From Symbiodinium natans (lineage: Eukaryota; Sar; Dinophyceae; Suessiales; Symbiodiniaceae): a stretch of 64,000 bases of DNA. The stretch spans positions 230,001 to 294,000 of the forward strand of contig CAJNDS010002339.1 in assembly GCA_905221605.1 (NCBI GenBank), in the 5' to 3' direction. Numbering within the stretch: the first letter of the stretch is position 1; every line of letters begins with the position of its first letter. The notes beneath the pieces were generated by a model that was not told the origin of the DNA, searched no databases, and saw only the letters and a list, made by a program, of their open reading frames with translations. The translations under genes and the position numbers were made by a program. Positions 1-10,364 of this stretch are shown here, piece after piece.

Positions 1-1722
1 ACCCCAAACGTGCAGGTTTCCAGGTTTGGACCCCCCAAAACGTGCAGATTCCTCCCAAAACGTGCAGGTTTCCAGGTTTGGACACCCCAAACGTCGTTTT
101 AGGGGGTCCAAACCTGGAAACCTGCACGTTTAGGGGCCAAACCTGGAAACCTGCACACACGTTTGAACCTGGAAACCTGCACGTTTTGGGGGTCCAAACC
201 TGGAAACCTGCACGTTTTGGGGGGGTCCAAATCTGGAAACCTGCACGTTTTGGGGGGTCCAAACCTGGAAACCTGCACGTTTGGGGGGGGTCCAACCTGC
301 AAACCTGCAAACCTGCACGTTTGGGGGGTCCAAACCTGGAAACCTGCACGTTTTGGGGGGGTCCAAACCTGGAAACCTGCACGTTTTGGCAGGTCCAAAC
401 CTGGAAACCTGCACACCTGCACGTTTGGGGGTCCAAAACCTGGAATCCTGCCGTAGGTTTCGACCCCCCAAAACGTTGACGTTTCCAGGTTTGGACCCCC
501 TAAACGTGCAGGTTTCCAGGTCCCAAAACGTGCAGGTTTCCAGGTTTGGACCCCCCAAAACGTTGACGTTTCCAGGTTTGGACCCCCCAAAACGTGCAGC
601 TTTCCAGGTTTTGGACCTGCAGGTTTCCAGGTTTGGACCTGCCAAAACGTGCAGGTTTCCAGGTTTGGACACCCCAAAACGTGCAGTTTCCAAGGTTTGG
701 ACCCACCAAAACGTTGACGGTTTGGACCCCCCAAAACGTGCAGGTTTCCAGGTTTGGAGCCCCCAAACGTGGCTTTTGGTGGCTTTTCGGAGACCCTGGA
801 TCCAATGGGCCTGGCCATGCGAACTGAAGGTAGGCTCCGTTCACATGGCCGCCCATGCGAACTGAAGGCCATGCGAACTGTGGGTAGGCTCCGTTCACAT
901 GGCCCTGGCCATGCGAACTAAAGCCAGCCTCCGTTCACGTGGCCCATGCGAACTGCAGGTTTCCAGGTTTGGACCCCCCAAACGTGCAGGTTTCCAGGTT
1001 TGGACACCCCTCGTTTCCAGGTTTGAGCCCCTTAAAACGTGCAGGTTTCCAAGTTTGGACCCGAAAAACGTGCAGGTTTGGACCCCCCAAACGTGCAGGT
1101 TTCGAGGTTTGGACCCCCCAAAACGTGCAGGTTTCCAGGTTTGGACCCCCCAAAACATGCAGGTTTCCAGGTTTGGATCCCCCAAACGCAGTTTCCAGGT
1201 TTGGACCCCCAAAACGTGCAGGTTTCCAGGTTTGGCCCCCAAAATGTGCAAACCTGCACGTTTGGGAGGGTCCAAACCTGCAAACGTGCACGTTTTGGGG
1301 GTCCAAACCTGGACCTGCACGTTTTTCGGGTCCAAACTTGGAAACCTGCACGTTTTAAGGGGCTCAAACCTGGAAACGTCAACGTTTTGGGGGGGTCCAA
1401 ACCTGGAAGCCTGCACGTTTGGGGCGTCCAAACCTGGAATTCTGCACGTTTTGGGGGGTCCATACCTGGAAATGTCAACGTTTTGGGGGGTTGAAAGCTG
1501 GAAACCTGCACGTTTTGGCGGGTTCAAACCTGGAAACCTGCACGTTTGGAAACCTGCACGTTTGGGGGGGCCCAAGCCTGGAAACCTGGAAACCTGCACG
1601 TTTAGGGGGTCCAAACCTGGAAACCTGCACGTTTTGGGAGGTCCAAACCTGGAAACCTGCACGTTTGGGGGGTCCAAACCTGGAAATCTGCACGTTTTGG
1701 GAGGTCCAAACCTGGAAACCTG
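1..1722. repeat. Minisatellite array with alternating orientation
   Basis: Imperfect units of about 31 bp share the core CAGGTTTCCAGGTTTGGA followed by a C-run and AAAACGTG. The core reads forward at about 1-105, 455-775 and 953-1248, and as its reverse complement at about 106-450 and 1249-1722. Neighbouring blocks therefore form long inverted repeats that could fold back. Unit length varies through the C/G-run and through loss of half units. The long ORFs in all six frames here, rich in KPGNLHVLG-like and FQVWTPPKR-like peptides, are translations of the repeat and not genes. Confidence 0.95.
783..951. repeat. Short second tandem repeat inside the minisatellite
   Basis: Between two forward blocks of the main array lies a different repeat built on CATGCGAACTGAAGG and GGCTCCGTTCACATGGCC. 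It has five diverged copies of the first element and three of the second. It is not related in sequence to the flanking units. Confidence 0.8.
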
Positions 1723-2097
1723 CCCTGCGTACCCCGAATTAGTAGAAAGGTCAGGTGATGGGAATCATTTTTCTGGCCCCCGAGACCATGCAATATAGGT
1801 ATTTAAGGACCTCGAAACCTCGACAAAACCTCTTCACTCCAATCGTGACAGAAATGTTTGGGCTCTGTGCGCATCTCCAATGACGAGTTTCAAGGGGCCA
1901 AAACTTGATTCTAGGCCCTGAAAATCCGGATAGAACCATGATATCTTCAAGCCTTGCACCTCCAAGACCCTTCAATTTTGGAGGGTTAGCCGAGAACCGA
2001 GTCATGTTTTTGCGACAGTTTGATTGTTTCAAAACAAGTTTGGAGGGACCCAAACCTTTCAGTATCATGCTCTATTTGACTTGGGCTCCTGGCCGAA
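1723..2097. other. Intergenic, nothing recognised
   Basis: Unique-looking sequence of moderate GC. Short ORFs on both strands have no convincing protein character. It separates the minisatellite from the GGTTC-rich repeat. Confidence 0.5.
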
Positions 2098-2232
2098 ACC
2101 GGTTCGCTGTCGAAACGGTTCCGGTTTTCGGTTCGCTTGCGGTTCGCGGTTCCTACGGTTCGTGTTTGCTGGCCGGTTTTGGCGGTTCGGTTCGTGGCGG
2201 TTCGGTTCGTGCGGTTCCGGTTCGGTTCCAGA
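2098..2232. repeat. GGTTC-rich low-complexity repeat
   Basis: Dense runs of GGTTCG/GGTTCC words, for example GGCGGTTCGGTTCGTG, occur immediately before the first copy of the 3.1 kb duplication. The repeat is absent from the left edge of the second copy near 9920. Confidence 0.8.
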
Positions 2233-2455
2233 ACCTTCCTGTAGTTATCGTAGCAGTAGTAGCATTAATGACCGTAAGTTGTGTTTATGGGTGTGCCAGA
2301 CCAGCCAGACCTCCCCAGGTTGTTGTGGAAGAGCTGCGGCAGCTTTCGTTCGACCAGGCCCAAGCAGATGTCGAGGCACAGGGTGGCCCTGCAACTCGTT
2401 TGTGCCACGGTGTAGCTCTTGAGCCTGGTTCTGTCACGGTGTTTCCAGTTTGTTC

Positions 2456-2731
2456 ATGCTGATTGCGTCCCAGCCGCAGCTTGCAGCCGAACTTGACCGG
2501 TATTTTCACATGCCAAGCGCAGCAGAAATGTCAGCTTTGATGGGGCTGGAATTGCTGCGCGTTTCGTGCGGCATGTCCTTCGTGTTGCGTCGGAGCAGAA
2601 GATCTTGGACATGGAGCCACGAAAGACAAGTAAAGAAGCTTTCTGGAAATGTGCGCGCGGGCGGCCAGGGTAGGCCTTCTTTCCCTCCGTTCCTGATCTG
2701 GAAATGCTGCCGACAAGACTTGAAAGGTTAG
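2456..2731 (+). CDS. Hypothetical coding segment, copy 1
   Basis: Open frame of 91 codons from ATG (MLIASQPQLAAELDRYF start). It has protein-like composition and a conserved central LELLRVSCG...FVLRRSRRSW block. No family is recognised. In this copy about 50 extra bases upstream interrupt the frame that stays open further upstream in copy 2. It may be an exon, since a CAG lies directly before the open stretch. Confidence 0.35.
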   Translation: MLIASQPQLAAELDRYFHMPSAAEMSALMGLELLRVSCGMSFVLRRSRRSWTWSHERQVKKLSGNVRAGGQGRPSFPPFLIWKCCRQDLKG

Positions 2732-3615
2732 AAACAACATGTCCCAGCCTCCCAGACAACACTAGAGTCTCTAGAGCTCAGATATCCAAGCTCACAAATG
2801 AGACTAGCCGAAAGCCTGTTGACAGCCTGAGAAGCCTTTGCGACCAGGACCCTGCGTCAGGTTGCTTGGAAGATCTGGGCCCTGAGCTGCCGGGCTGATT
2901 GAGGAAAGTCCATAGGTGAGCTTAACTTTGCGCGTCGGCGTTCGCTGGACACAGGGCCAGCTTAACAAGCTTGATGGGGCCATGTCAGGAAGGTGTTGAG
3001 TTAGCTTGAACGAAGTATTCGGATGTGCAAGGCGCCTTTCATGTTCTTGAACCTGTTGACCTGATTGCAAGGTTGATGCGCTGTGTAGGCAGCTATCTCG
3101 GAGCTGCTCGGCTGCATAAGCTCGGGACTTGTGGATGTGCAACCTGTTTTGGCATTTGGGGAAGCGAGTGACTTCCAGCACCGGGAGCTGGAAGTCACAG
3201 AGGCAGGCTTGATCAGGCTTGGTTGTGTGCCAGAACACTGCATAGACGAAATGTCCGCGTCTGCCTCGGATTCTGTCAGGTTTCGCCGTTTTGCTATTAC
3301 CGCGCTGCGTGCCGATTGAACGCAGAGCCGAAGGCAGAAGCTTCTTTCGTTCTGTAGCGTGCTTGAAATGCAAGGAGGGGGGTCGGAGAAACCAAGCTGC
3401 CAGGAACTTGTGGCCCACTGGGCTGGTCTGGTGAAGCCAGACAGGCCCAACGTTTGCCCTTCATGTTGTATGCCGTCCCAGTCCAGCCACGCTCAGGACT
3501 GAAGTGTATATGCTTGCAGCCTGCCCACCAGAAGATCTGGAGCAGCGCCTTCTTCTTTTTGATGTTCACGTTCGTGAGGGTTACAAAGGTCAGGCTGACT
3601 TGTGAGTTCACGAAG
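2732..3615. other. Non-coding or unassigned part of duplication
   Basis: Between the two coding segments of copy 1 (and likewise 10365-11256 in copy 2) overlapping ORFs occur on both strands, including a minus-strand frame of 204 codons in both copies at 2804-3418 and 10437-11051. Their composition looks like antisense shadow. No motif was recognised. Confidence 0.4.
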
Positions 3616-4107
3616 ATGCTAGGAAAGTTTCATGGATTTTTCCGATGTTTTACATCCATGCATGGCTGCCTGGCAGGCCTGCACTGCTTGTTTGAGACGA
3701 ATCTGTCGTACTGGTGGAAGATGCACCCGGATGCCTATGTGGACGTGCTGTCGAGCTTGAGGAAGCACAGGGCAGCAAACCCAGAGCTGCGGGGTTTGGT
3801 TGCCGGTCTTGCAGCCAGGCTCTTACGCCACGGGCCAGACAGGCGTGCTCGACACTTTCTTCTCCGAGATGTTTTGGACTTGCTCCGATCACCTGATTTG
3901 GAGGATCAGTTCCGTGCAATGGATACTTTGAGGACCTCAGCAGCCGGCTTGGGCCGGTTCACGAGCAAGTTCAAGGCAGCTTTGAATGCGATATTGGCTC
4001 AGAAGGCCCGCAGAACAGTGGCACACAGTCAAGCCTTAAAGGCTTTCCAAAGGCTGGACGACCTGTCCTCTCATCGCTCACTTCCGCAAGCACCACGCTC
4101 TCTTTAG
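3616..4107 (+). CDS. Conserved hypothetical protein, copy 1
   Basis: 163-codon ORF from ATG (MLGKFHGFFRCF) to TAG. The peptide is mostly helical in character, rich in Leu, Arg and Ala, with LRGLVAGLAARLL, FLLRDVLDLLRSPDLEDQF and FKAALNAILAQKAR segments. This could be an alpha-solenoid-like fold, but no HEAT or ARM consensus is clear. The frame is also open upstream to 3454, so the start is uncertain. The copy at 11257-11748 encodes an identical protein, which favours recent duplication, constraint, or both. Function unknown. Confidence 0.55.
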   Translation: MLGKFHGFFRCFTSMHGCLAGLHCLFETNLSYWWKMHPDAYVDVLSSLRKHRAANPELRGLVAGLAARLLRHGPDRRARHFLLRDVLDLLRSPDLEDQFRAMDTLRTSAAGLGRFTSKFKAALNAILAQKARRTVAHSQALKAFQRLDDLSSHRSLPQAPRSL

Positions 4108-4612
4108 CTGCGATGTTGAGCGCACTGTGTACATGTACAAGGCGGTCCCAGAGCTTCATGGCGCGATTAACGATGGCAAGCACAGATGGATCTGACGCTC
4201 TGGATCTCATTCTCTGTAGCGGTTGTGGGGCGAACCATTTCCGCTTCAGGAAGCTGGTGGCTCCGAGCGGTGTTCCAGCTTGGACAAGTCCGTTTCGGTC
4301 CCCGTACGATGCGGCCTTTGCGGGTGCGGACGTGGATGATATGGACTCCAAATGACTCCAAATACCCAAGCCTGCCTGCTGTAGTGAAGTCGACAGAGGC
4401 TCGCAGCTGGCCTGCAGCGTTGAGACGGTGGAGTGAAACAAGCCAAGGTGCTGCTTTCATGCGCTTGCTCCAGGTATGTACTAGCGTGTTCTTGCATCTG
4501 AGGGATTGCGTTGCGGGGGTGTGCCCTTCATGCGTTCTCCCTGTTGCACTTGTTTGTGGAGACGGCGCCTCTAAGAGGCCGTGCGAGTAACCGCAATTTC
4601 TGGTGCTCGGGG
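4108..4612. other. Unassigned region after the 163-codon ORF
   Basis: Overlapping open frames occur in several phases (for example 4113-4355 and 4186-4590 plus, 3971-4441 minus), repeated at 11749-12250. A short protein-like stretch, YMYKAVPELHGAINDGKHRW, is read at about 4127-4186 and may be a further exon. Nothing was recognised with confidence. Confidence 0.35.
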
Positions 4613-4621
4613 TGGGGGGCT

Positions 4622-4651
<30 letters not shown>
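4622..4651. repeat. G30 homopolymer
   Basis: Thirty consecutive G after a GGGGTGGGGGGCT lead-in, inside copy 1 of the duplication. Potential G-quadruplex former. Also a likely site of sequencing or assembly length error. Confidence 0.95.
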
Positions 4652-4652
<1 letters not shown>

Positions 4653-4682
4653 AATCACGTGACTTGGGACTGCACACCTGCA

Positions 4683-5215
4683 ACTCCAAAGCCTGAACCC
4701 CTAATCCCCAAAGGCCTAAACCCTTGCTGTTTAATTCGGGGTTTATAAGCAAAACGCGCCCGCGCCTTGGCGAGAGCAATTTCAAGCAAAAAATGTGTCT
4801 GAAACTTCAAAACAAGACCCCCTGGAAAAACACACACACACCAAACAAACGATCCTTAAACCCAAAAGAACTGTCCAAGCAGTGCAAACCCAAATCCTGA
4901 AACCTGAACCCTAAACTTTGAACCTTGAACCCTGAAGAAGCATCAACTTGAGGCCACTTTCAGGATCCGGTGCACAAGTCTGTTGGGTTACAACCAAAGC
5001 ACAATTCCAGAAAATCATGCCTGCGCTGTGGCGAGAGCACTATTTCGAACCTGAACTGCCGGAGCCATAACGCAGAAAAAACTTCCCGAACCGAAAATCG
5101 CCATTTGAAAGTTCAACATGGGGAATGAGCAAAACGTGCCCGCGCCTAGGCGAGAGCGCAAATTCGAGCAAAAAACGCGTCCAAAACTTAGCTGCGGTGA
5201 TCACGATTTCAGCCC
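4683..5215. repeat. Degenerate telomere-like words and CGAGAG-type repeats
   Basis: Runs of CCTGAACCCTAAA-like words (4683-4950) are followed by diverged copies of a dispersed repeat with the core GCCTTGGCGAGAGCAA or GCCTAGGCGAGAGCGCAA, located at about 4745, 5020 and 5135. The same arrangement occurs at about 12325-12850. A related word, GCCTAGGCGAGAGCATG, is found at about 58020. Confidence 0.7.
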
Positions 5216-5361
5216 ACGACGCGAAAAATGTAAACACAGAATGTGTTCAGCCACACGGCCTCTTACGGGCGCCGCCACCTTGTTTGTGCCAGCACCACCA
5301 CTACCACTCCCACTGCCACTAGCACGAGCACAAGCACGAGCGCAAGCACGAGCACGAGCAC

Positions 5362-6770
5362 GCGCGCAAGCGCACACGCGCGCACACACAAGCTAGGTAC
5401 AGACCGCAACTCAGCTTGGCCAGGTGCAGCTTGAACCTTTGGTGATGTAGAGATGATGTATAGGTGATGAAAAGGTGACGTATAGTACAGGTGATGTATT
5501 GTTTAGGTGATGCCGGTGACGCATTCAAGTTGGTGTGTAGGTCTGCGTAGCCGCGACTCAGCAACTCTCTTGTCTGCGAAAAGAAGGCCAGTCTTGAGAA
5601 GGGCCACTACTGCCTCAGAAGTTGCGGGGCACTCTGGAATCATGCTCATAGAATGGGAAGGTGCAGCGATTAGTTTTTGGACAGTCCACTTGTGTGACAT
5701 GCACGTAGATGCACGTAGCGTGGACGGGGTGCAGCAAACAGGAGCCCACAAACGTTGAAGACCCGTGGCCCAGCCAAGTCCCAATCGTCGCGATCCCAAA
5801 GGCGCAAGATTTGTGTGAGGCATACAGACTATTGCAGACTACATGTACGAGTGCACGCTTGCCAAAGGCGTGTTGCACAGGAAACCAGTATGTAGCGAGG
5901 GTTCTGGGATTTGGGTTCCAGGTAGAGTTTATCCGGTAAGCAAAGAAAGCATGCATCATGACCATCAGCTGTCGCGCCTTGGTTGAGCCGCAGCCTTCCC
6001 CCCCGCTCACTGACCGAAAGAGCGACACGAAGAAGGTGATGCCAACTCAGAGACAGCCAAGACCAAGACTGTGATGTCTCGGATGTGAAGGAGAGCCTGG
6101 CACGTCAGCCTCGTCAAGCTAAAGCAAGAGCAGCCAAAGCTGCCGACCTGGAAACCCGGGACAACGGTCCTGCAACGGGGCAAGTCGCTGCTCAACCGAT
6201 TCCCAATTTCCGGAATGAGAATCACGGGAATCCTGCATACACACGCACACAGAAGTATTCAAAAGCCGTTCCATGACATAAACAAGGAGTTGTTGAATGA
6301 CCAGTTATGAGAATTTATTTCAGCAAGGTTTGGAGACCAGGACTCCCGGCTTGTGTTCGCCGGCGTGGCCTTCTTGGCTATCTGTCCAAGCCCTCAACTT
6401 CCCGGAAGATTCCGCCGAAGTTGCGTCTGAAGGATGATGTACCCTAAACCTTATAGCCCTCGACCCTCTATACATGCAAAGGTAATGCTTGAGCAAACCC
6501 TATGAACAATGCGTTTCGGGTGTCGGTCCTTCAGCAACCACTGCGGAAGATGTTTGCTGGCATGCTTAGGCGAAGCGTTCCTTGAGGATTCTCACAAGCA
6601 AATTCGCTGCGTGGCACTTTGTGCACATTGACCTCAGAGTTGCAAAACTCACTTGACTTCTTGTTGCGCTGTCTTCCTGCTGCCTGCTGCCGTCACCATG
6701 GAGCATCCACCGCGCCTTGAGGCGCATCTCGTGAGTTCTTTATGCGCTCATTGTCGCTCTCGAGCCGCAG
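5362..6770. other. Intergenic, mostly unassigned
   Basis: Starts with a GCGC/CACA alternating purine-pyrimidine tract (5352-5395), followed by GGTGATGTAT-type repeats (5435-5515). Scattered short ORFs follow on both strands. None shows a recognisable family. Confidence 0.4.
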
Positions 6771-8225
6771 GTCCGAGTGCAGGTGTATCTGCTTGCCTTG
6801 TGGCTCCCGTTCCTATTCCACTTGGCCTTGGAGCTGGATGGTTGGCCAAGAATTCCACGTTCGTATGTGGCAGTAGAACTAGAGAACACTTCCGCGTGTC
6901 AAGGCGAAGAGTGGTCATATGGACATCAAGGCGTGTGCATGAATCAGCCCGGTCAAGATCCCGCTGCTTGGCTTTACCTTGTGACATGCTCCCGTTTAAG
7001 ACCGTCCTTTCTGGCCAGCGTTTGCCTGTGTCCTGGATGGCATGATGTTTATCGCATGAAGGTTTAGCATCGCGTGCAGTCTTTGTTCTCGTTGTGCATG
7101 TTAGTGGTATGGGGAAGCCGTGGGGGCCGCCGTTTCTGGGTGCCTTTGGGAAGTGGAAACTGCTGCGTGCCCAGAACTTCCTCGGTCTGTGGCTCTGCGG
7201 CATTCCTGTGGGGCGGGCCACGCGGAACTCCTTTGAGAGCGCAGTGGAGGAGCCGTTCGGATTTGCAGTCTGCTGCTGCACATTAGCAAGTTGTTGCGAT
7301 CAGCGGTTAGTTTGACAATTTCGTTGAACTTGGTGACAAGTCAATCTGGGACCATTATTGTTGGACTTGTGTATGTTCCATGAGAATCAGAAGCCAGGGT
7401 GGGTGAAGACCTTTGCCGACGCAAACAAGAGCATGTTCGAAACTGCACGCGACAAGATGCAAGACCAAGGGTTCCATGCTCAGTCACATTCGTGCGCTGG
7501 ACTTGCAGCGTTTACAGCTCCGCGCTGCGTGATTGCGCAATGGCATATTTCTCCAATGCTAGCAACTGATGGCTTCCTTTTTTGCTAAACGATACTGTCA
7601 ACCTGGTACAAGTACTGCTATTGAAAGCAGCGAGCGCTAGATCAGTTAGCAAGAATGCGCTGCACGCCCACAGAATTGCATTGTCTTGTGTCGCACGGCC
7701 GTGACGGCTTTCATGATGGACACGATGCTGCTACGTTGGATAGGACCGCCGTTTTATGAGAATGTGTTCTCATGGCCGCATGGTTTCATATGGTTTGATG
7801 ATGTGCGAACCCGCCAGGAGGAGACTGTGGTAAGGCAGAGCGCGAGCTGGCTCATCCAAGCGATTGGATCGATGCAAATTCCTGGCCTGGCTTTGGCAAT
7901 AACTTTGAGTGGGTGGCTTTCCGTATTTTGTCGAGGCCCAACACAACTTGCGCCGTACGGAGCGACTTGCAACCCCGATCCGATGAGGCGCAGGCGGCTG
8001 TCCGTTGTAGTTGCGTCGGCAAGTTCACTACGTACTGCCAACCGTCTGCAGGCAATTAGCCTTGAGGACATGGAGCCATGGATGGGCGCTTTGTGGAAGC
8101 CCCTCGTGCTGCATAGGGTTCAAGCGCAGCCTAGCTTTCGAGCTCTGAAGCTTACGCGTGACTTACAAGAGAGGCTCTGCGAGACTAGCTCTGCGAGTTC
8201 GCTTCAGGTGTCCTCGCAGCCCTGA
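6771..8225 (+). CDS. Unidentified multi-exon gene with a membrane helix
   Basis: Several open, protein-like segments follow each other on the plus strand. They are 6771-7064 (after CCGCAG; hydrophobic VYLLALWLPFLFHLALEL, then a Cys-containing lumenal-type stretch), 7094-7315 (GKPWGPPFLGAFGKWKLL), 7358-7588 and 7686-8225 (WIGPPFYENVFSWPHGF...). Frames differ between segments (3, 2, 2, 3), as expected for separate exons. The last ends in TGA at 8223. No family recognised. A single hydrophobic segment near the start suggests a signal anchor. Exon joins are not proven, and decay into a pseudogene is possible. Confidence 0.4.
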
Positions 8226-8458
8226 TGCTACAAGCAACTCGCCCTCGCAGGATGATTGGGGGGCACATGCAAATCAGCCGGTTAAATGTCCGGGCACGTG
8301 ACAGGACTTGGGCCAAGACGAGTTGGCCTTCCAGTTGGAGCGCTTGCGCAGCAGCTGCAGAAACTCGGAGGAGTCTGCGTGCCTTCACCTAATACGTCTT
8401 AAGACTGTAGATCCTGTATAGATCCTGTAGATGTGACTTCCCAGCTGACTTCTTCCAG

Positions 8459-8905
8459 GACTCCCGAGATTTCAGGGAGGTCGACGTTGAGCCGTGGATG
8501 TGGCTGTACTTCCAAAGGCATCCAGCCAGGGGCAGCCTGGGGCAGCCAACTCACACGTTTCTTGGGCATGACAATCATGACACGTCGCAGGTCAAGGGCG
8601 GAAGCGCTGGTGGTTCCTACGGGAGCCGCAGCGCTTCAGTCGAGCAGCCTGAGCCTGAGCACTGCAAGTGGAATTGCGCAAGCAGGCGCGTCTCAGTGCT
8701 TGACGGAATGCCTGTCATTGCAACCTTTGCCGTGAGACCAAAGCCTACTGCCGGCCTCTACGCCCTTGGCCTCTACGTGCACGCAGTCGAGAACTTGTTC
8801 ATCGCAGGACCACGTTGCTATCAGGGTGCCTCAGGGCATGAAGACCATGTCTGGCCATGTGTGCAAGACTTGGAACTTTATGGAGGCATCCGAGGATGGC
8901 TCTGA
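8459..8905 (+). CDS. Hypothetical exon, 148 codons
   Basis: Open from directly after an acceptor-like TTCTTCCAG to TGA. The peptide begins DSRDFREVDVEPWMWLYFQR and contains LGHDNHD and a Gly/Ser-rich GGSAGGSYGS stretch. It may be the 3' part of the gene preceding it (6771-8225). No known domain recognised. Confidence 0.4.
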   Translation, partial: DSRDFREVDVEPWMWLYFQRHPARGSLGQPTHTFLGHDNHDTSQVKGGSAGGSYGSRSASVEQPEPEHCKWNCASRRVSVLDGMPVIATFAVRPKPTAGLYALGLYVHAVENLFIAGPRCYQGASGHEDHVWPCVQDLELYGGIRGWL

Positions 8906-9501
8906 CAGTGGATCCTTTTCAGCGTCGCATCCGCGCTCGCCTGTGCGGGGACTCTGGGAAGTGGCCCGGCTTAAGCTGCCCTGGCGAGGCGTCGCTGTCA
9001 AGCAGGCCATATGGTGATTTCCCTAAACTGTGGTAACAAGGGACGCTGATTTTGAGCGCTGACCATGTGTGTTTCATGCCTTCTGCGGAATGAGCATGAG
9101 CTGTCACGCCTTTGCACCAAGCCACGGCATTGGCCTTAGGTGTGGAGCTGGGCTGATCAGTTCGCCTGTTGTCAGGCAGGGTGGCAGGGATGCGGCGTTT
9201 TTTTTCCATCAGCTTTGAACACAGACCCTGCAACGGAGCCCGCCAGAAAGTAGATATACTGGAAACTGGGGTCGCTTTTCTTTACAAACGCGCCATGCGC
9301 ACCATCCTTTGCCGGAAACTGTTGCGCCAAATCTTGTGCACCGTCTAGAACGGTCAATGCTTGTTTCGGGATGGCCGTGGAAGGAGCCGGCTACAGATGA
9401 GGCAGAGGCCAGGAATCAGGATTTCTCCTTGAGATGTGTGAGAGACAAGGGGTCCAGGGGTGTAGGGTTCGAACGGCGGGTCTTTTCAGGACACCTGGAA
9501 G
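8906..9501. other. Intergenic, nothing recognised
   Basis: Short overlapping ORFs only. No repeat structure stands out. Confidence 0.4.
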
Positions 9502-9720
9502 ATGGCGGAATCAAGGCAGGTGATGGGCACAGCCTCTGGCGAGCTCCTGAGCGCTCGGAAGACGCGGCCTCTGCACCTGCAGTATGCTGGACAGTATGCT
9601 GCAGTTTTCTCGGCACTCAAAGGTGTCTTCTATGACGGTCTGCAGTCGGTGCTGGACTTTGTGACAGGCAGGCTTCAGGCAGGGAGTGCGATGCACTACG
9701 TAATTTATGACTCTGATTAG
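9502..9720 (+). CDS. Hypothetical coding segment
   Basis: 72 codons starting at an ATG, with a protein-like C-terminal half (AAVFSALKGVFYDGLQSVLD) ending in TAG just upstream of duplication copy 2. It may be a terminal exon. No family recognised. Confidence 0.3.
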   Translation: MAESRQVMGTASGELLSARKTRPLHLQYAGQYAAVFSALKGVFYDGLQSVLDFVTGRLQAGSAMHYVIYDSD

Positions 9721-9959
9721 ATGAATCATTCTGCTGTTCTTATTACTTATTATTGCTGCCGTTGTTGTACTACTTTACTGGGTTAGCGCCGCTTCTCATT
9801 CAAGCCTTCAGCCTTGTGACGCTTTGTTGCCCCGCTCAGGATTGCAGTCGTGCTGCTTGGGAGGAGGCTGATGAGGTTTCGTGCGAGCTGAATAGTCAAA
9901 CCGGTAGAAGTGATAGCATATAGTTATCGTAACAGTAGTAGCATTAATGACCGTAAGTT

Positions 9960-10364
9960 GTGTTTAAGGGTGTGCCAGACCAGCCAGACCTCCCCAGGTT
10001 GTTGTGGAAGAGCTGCGGCAGCTTTCGTTCGACCAGGCCCAAGCAGATGTCGAGGCACAGGGTGGCCCTGCAACTCGTCGGTTTGTTCATGCTGATTGCG
10101 TCCCAGCCGCAGCCTGCAGCCGAACTTGACCGGTATTTTCACATGGCAAGCACAGCAGAAATGTCAGCTTTGATGGGGCTGGAATTGCTGCGCGTTTCGT
10201 GCGGCACGTCCTTCGTGTTGCGTCGGAGCAGAAGATCTTGGACATGGAGCCACGAAAGACAAGTAAAGAAGCTTTCTGGAAATGTGCGCGCGGGCGGCCA
10301 GGGTAGGCCTTCTTTCCCTCCGTTCCTGATCTGGAAATTCTGCCGACAAGACTTGAAAGGTTAG
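9960..10364 (+). CDS. Hypothetical coding segment, copy 2
   Basis: Counterpart of 2456-2731, but the frame is open for 134 codons because about 50 bases near 10078 are missing relative to copy 1. Downstream the peptides differ at a few positions (for example MPSAAEM versus MASTAEM). No recognised domain. Whether the longer frame is ancestral or a product of the deletion cannot be decided from the window. Confidence 0.35.
   Translation: MFKGVPDQPDLPRLLWKSCGSFRSTRPKQMSRHRVALQLVGLFMLIASQPQPAAELDRYFHMASTAEMSALMGLELLRVSCGTSFVLRRSRRSWTWSHERQVKKLSGNVRAGGQGRPSFPPFLIWKFCRQDLKG

Larger units (their letters stand above)
2242..5361 (+). repeat. 3.1 kb direct duplication, copy 1
   Basis: Begins at TAGTTATCGTA and ends in a GAGCACGAGCAC microsatellite. 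It matches 9921-13021 almost base for base (roughly 99% by eye). Differences seen: about 50 extra bases near 2400-2450 in this copy, a 30-base instead of 28-base G-run, and absence here of about 24 bases present near 12845 in copy 2. The ORF at 3616-4107 encodes the same protein in both copies. Start-to-start distance is 7679 bp. Confidence 0.95.

Noticed and set aside
42-1798. Many overlapping ORFs of 60-299 codons in all six frames
   Set aside because: They are translations of the 31 bp minisatellite and change with every frame.
2804-3418. 204-codon minus-strand ORF repeated at 10437-11051
   Set aside because: Conserved only because the whole segment is duplicated. No domain or codon-position bias visible, so left unassigned.
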